Positions 63,087-64,000 of a DNA stretch of 64,000 bases are shown one piece after another. A model generated the notes under the pieces. The model saw only the letters and a program-made list of their open reading frames with translations, was not told where the DNA came from and did not search any database. This DNA comes from Rhizobium sp. J15 (GTDB lineage Bacteria > Pseudomonadota > Alphaproteobacteria > Rhizobiales > Rhizobiaceae), in assembly GCF_002531825.1 (NCBI RefSeq), contig NZ_NWSX01000015.1, positions 62,001 through 126,000 of the forward strand, in the 5' to 3' direction. Within the stretch, counting starts at the first letter, position 1, and every line of letters starts with the position of its first letter. Position numbers and translations under genes: made by a program.

Positions 63087-63342
63087 GTTCGGTGTCCGAG
63101 TCAAGAGAAGAGGCGTGCCGTCTGCTGTCTCTCCTGAACGGGTTGATCAAATGGTGGGAAGAATGGAGATCGCGCAGGGTTTGGGTGGTGTGTGCTGCGG
63201 AGACAGGAGGCTCCGCCCGCGCGATCTCCTTTGACATCAACGATCGGCCGAAACCGATGTTCCCGTACGCTTTCGAACTGAAACAATTTCGAAACGCCCT
63301 TGTTCACTGCCTATCGGCAAACAAGCACCGAGGAGAACGACA

Positions 63343-63676
63343 ATGCTTCTGAGAATGATGGCAATAACCGCGATCTCGATTGGCCTAGCGACATCCGCAA
63401 TGGCGCAGTCCAGCGGCGGCAGCGGCAGCGGCTCGGGATCCGGCAGCGGTAGCAGTAGCGGAGCCTCAGGCCGGGAGCGGCACCACCGGTTCCGGCAATA
63501 GCGATACCGGCGGCACCGCTCCCAACACAACCACCGGCGCCGGAGCGACCGGCGCGAACGGCTCGGGCGGTGACCCGAACGACTGCCAGCGCCAGCAGGC
63601 CGGCGGCACAGGTAACCCGGCACCGACTTCCGGCAATACGTCGACGCAGCCGGATGCCGCAAATGCCTGCCAATAG
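63343..63676 (+). pseudogene. Frameshifted small secreted Gly/Ser-rich protein
   Basis: ATG 63343 follows GAGGAG. The first frame gives a signal peptide (MMAITAISIGLATSAMA) and a Gly/Ser run, then runs into GRERHHRFRQ and stops at 63499-63501. The natural continuation is in the next frame from about 63470 (SGTTGSGNSDTGGTAPNTTT, later DPNDCQRQQAGGTG) and ends in DAANACQ at 63676. The change fits a loss of two bases near 63471 in GGC-CGGG. This is a real frameshift or a sequencing error. Confidence 0.7.
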
Positions 63677-63929
63677 CGGCGGCCTTGCTTCGTAGACTTT
63701 ACCCTGGAAGCGGCTGTTCCGCTTTTGGGGGCTTGCTCCCGGTACTGGAGAGCTATCCAGCGATTGCGAAGACTGAGAATCTTGCGCACTCGCAGCTGAC
63801 GTGCGCCGAGAGAATGCATATATCTTCAGGTGCAAGCTGCTCTGGAAAGAGATGAGTTTCGGGGAGGATTTCTCCTCTTCCCAAGGGGCTCCCATCTCTC
63901 GGCCACAGCGTAAAACTGGAGAAGCATTG

Positions 63930-64000
63930 ATGAACAGATTACGGGCATTTGCAGCAGCCGGCGCCATCACTTTTGCCGCCATCACCTCCGCCTGCTCGAC
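63930..64000 (+). CDS. Exported lipoprotein, 5' part (partial)
   Basis: ATG 63930 follows GGAG. The visible part is a lipoprotein signal peptide (MNRLRAFAAAGAITF, then AAITSAC) with the lipidated Cys at position 22. The gene runs off the window, so the mature protein cannot be seen. Confidence 0.6.
   Translation, partial: MNRLRAFAAAGAITFAAITSACS

Noticed and set aside
63410-63480. Short repeats that might be a CRISPR or minisatellite
   Set aside because: They are Gly-Ser codon repeats inside a coding region; no spaced direct repeats are found anywhere in the window.

Overview
The window reads as a chromosomal segment of a Rhizobium species (R. leguminosarum/etli type). The grounds are GC-rich host genes with many rhizobial-style families, Rhizobium-type intergenic hairpin mosaics (18916-19011, 39283-39385), EcfG-like promoters and an aldR-ald pair. 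A late-gene block of a podovirus-like prophage abuts a tRNA-Leu gene. The species is inferred from recalled family resemblance, not from a database search. Region 1 (1-18438) is the right part of a prophage; its early genes and integrase lie off the left edge. In order it holds a structural protein (partial), a coiled-coil protein, head-tail adaptor, tail nozzle, GNAT-like protein, a virion protein with a C-terminal S74 chaperone domain that seems to start at ATC, a transglycosylase, an ejection-type protein, a tail fibre, a beta-helix spike, endolysin, an i-spanin with an embedded o-spanin, and a large tail protein whose C-terminal two thirds is an FAD-dependent oxidoreductase. Three related HNH endonucleases are scattered among these genes, and one leaves a clear insertion scar. 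A three-gene minus-strand cassette closes the block. Region 2 (18558-34001) starts with tRNA-Leu(UAA) and continues with ilvA, hlyU-like, a diguanylate cyclase, an MFS pump, divergent SDR/TetR and azoR/LysR pairs, a Tat-exported 2',3'-cyclic nucleotidase, a PilZ protein, a DMT exporter, and divergent aldR/ald. Region 3 (34229-44372) joins a sulfur/alanine operon (cysK, alaX, sseA, GNAT) to a ChrR-type stress cluster. The cluster has chrR and an SDR on plus, and photolyase, FAD oxidoreductase, DUF1365 protein and cyclopropane-fatty-acid synthase on minus. Both arms start from the same promoter pattern, TGATCC-N16-CGTACG, which resembles the singlet-oxygen sigma-E (ECF11) promoter, but no sigma-factor gene is next to chrR. 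Region 4 (47270-56317, minus) is the assimilatory nitrate cluster: nasT, nasS, then a sigma-54 promoter, a leader with two hairpins carrying the same AACGGC hexaloop (ANTAR antiterminator pattern) and an intrinsic terminator, then nitrate transporter, nirB, nirD and nasA. NtrC/sigma-54 would start transcription, and NasS-NasT would let it pass the terminator when nitrate or nitrite is present. Region 5 (56719-64000) holds a peroxiredoxin, a transglycosylase, an epimerase-type protein, a glycerate kinase, and several small stress-type envelope genes. Some of these have EcfG-like promoters, and one small secreted-protein gene is frameshifted.
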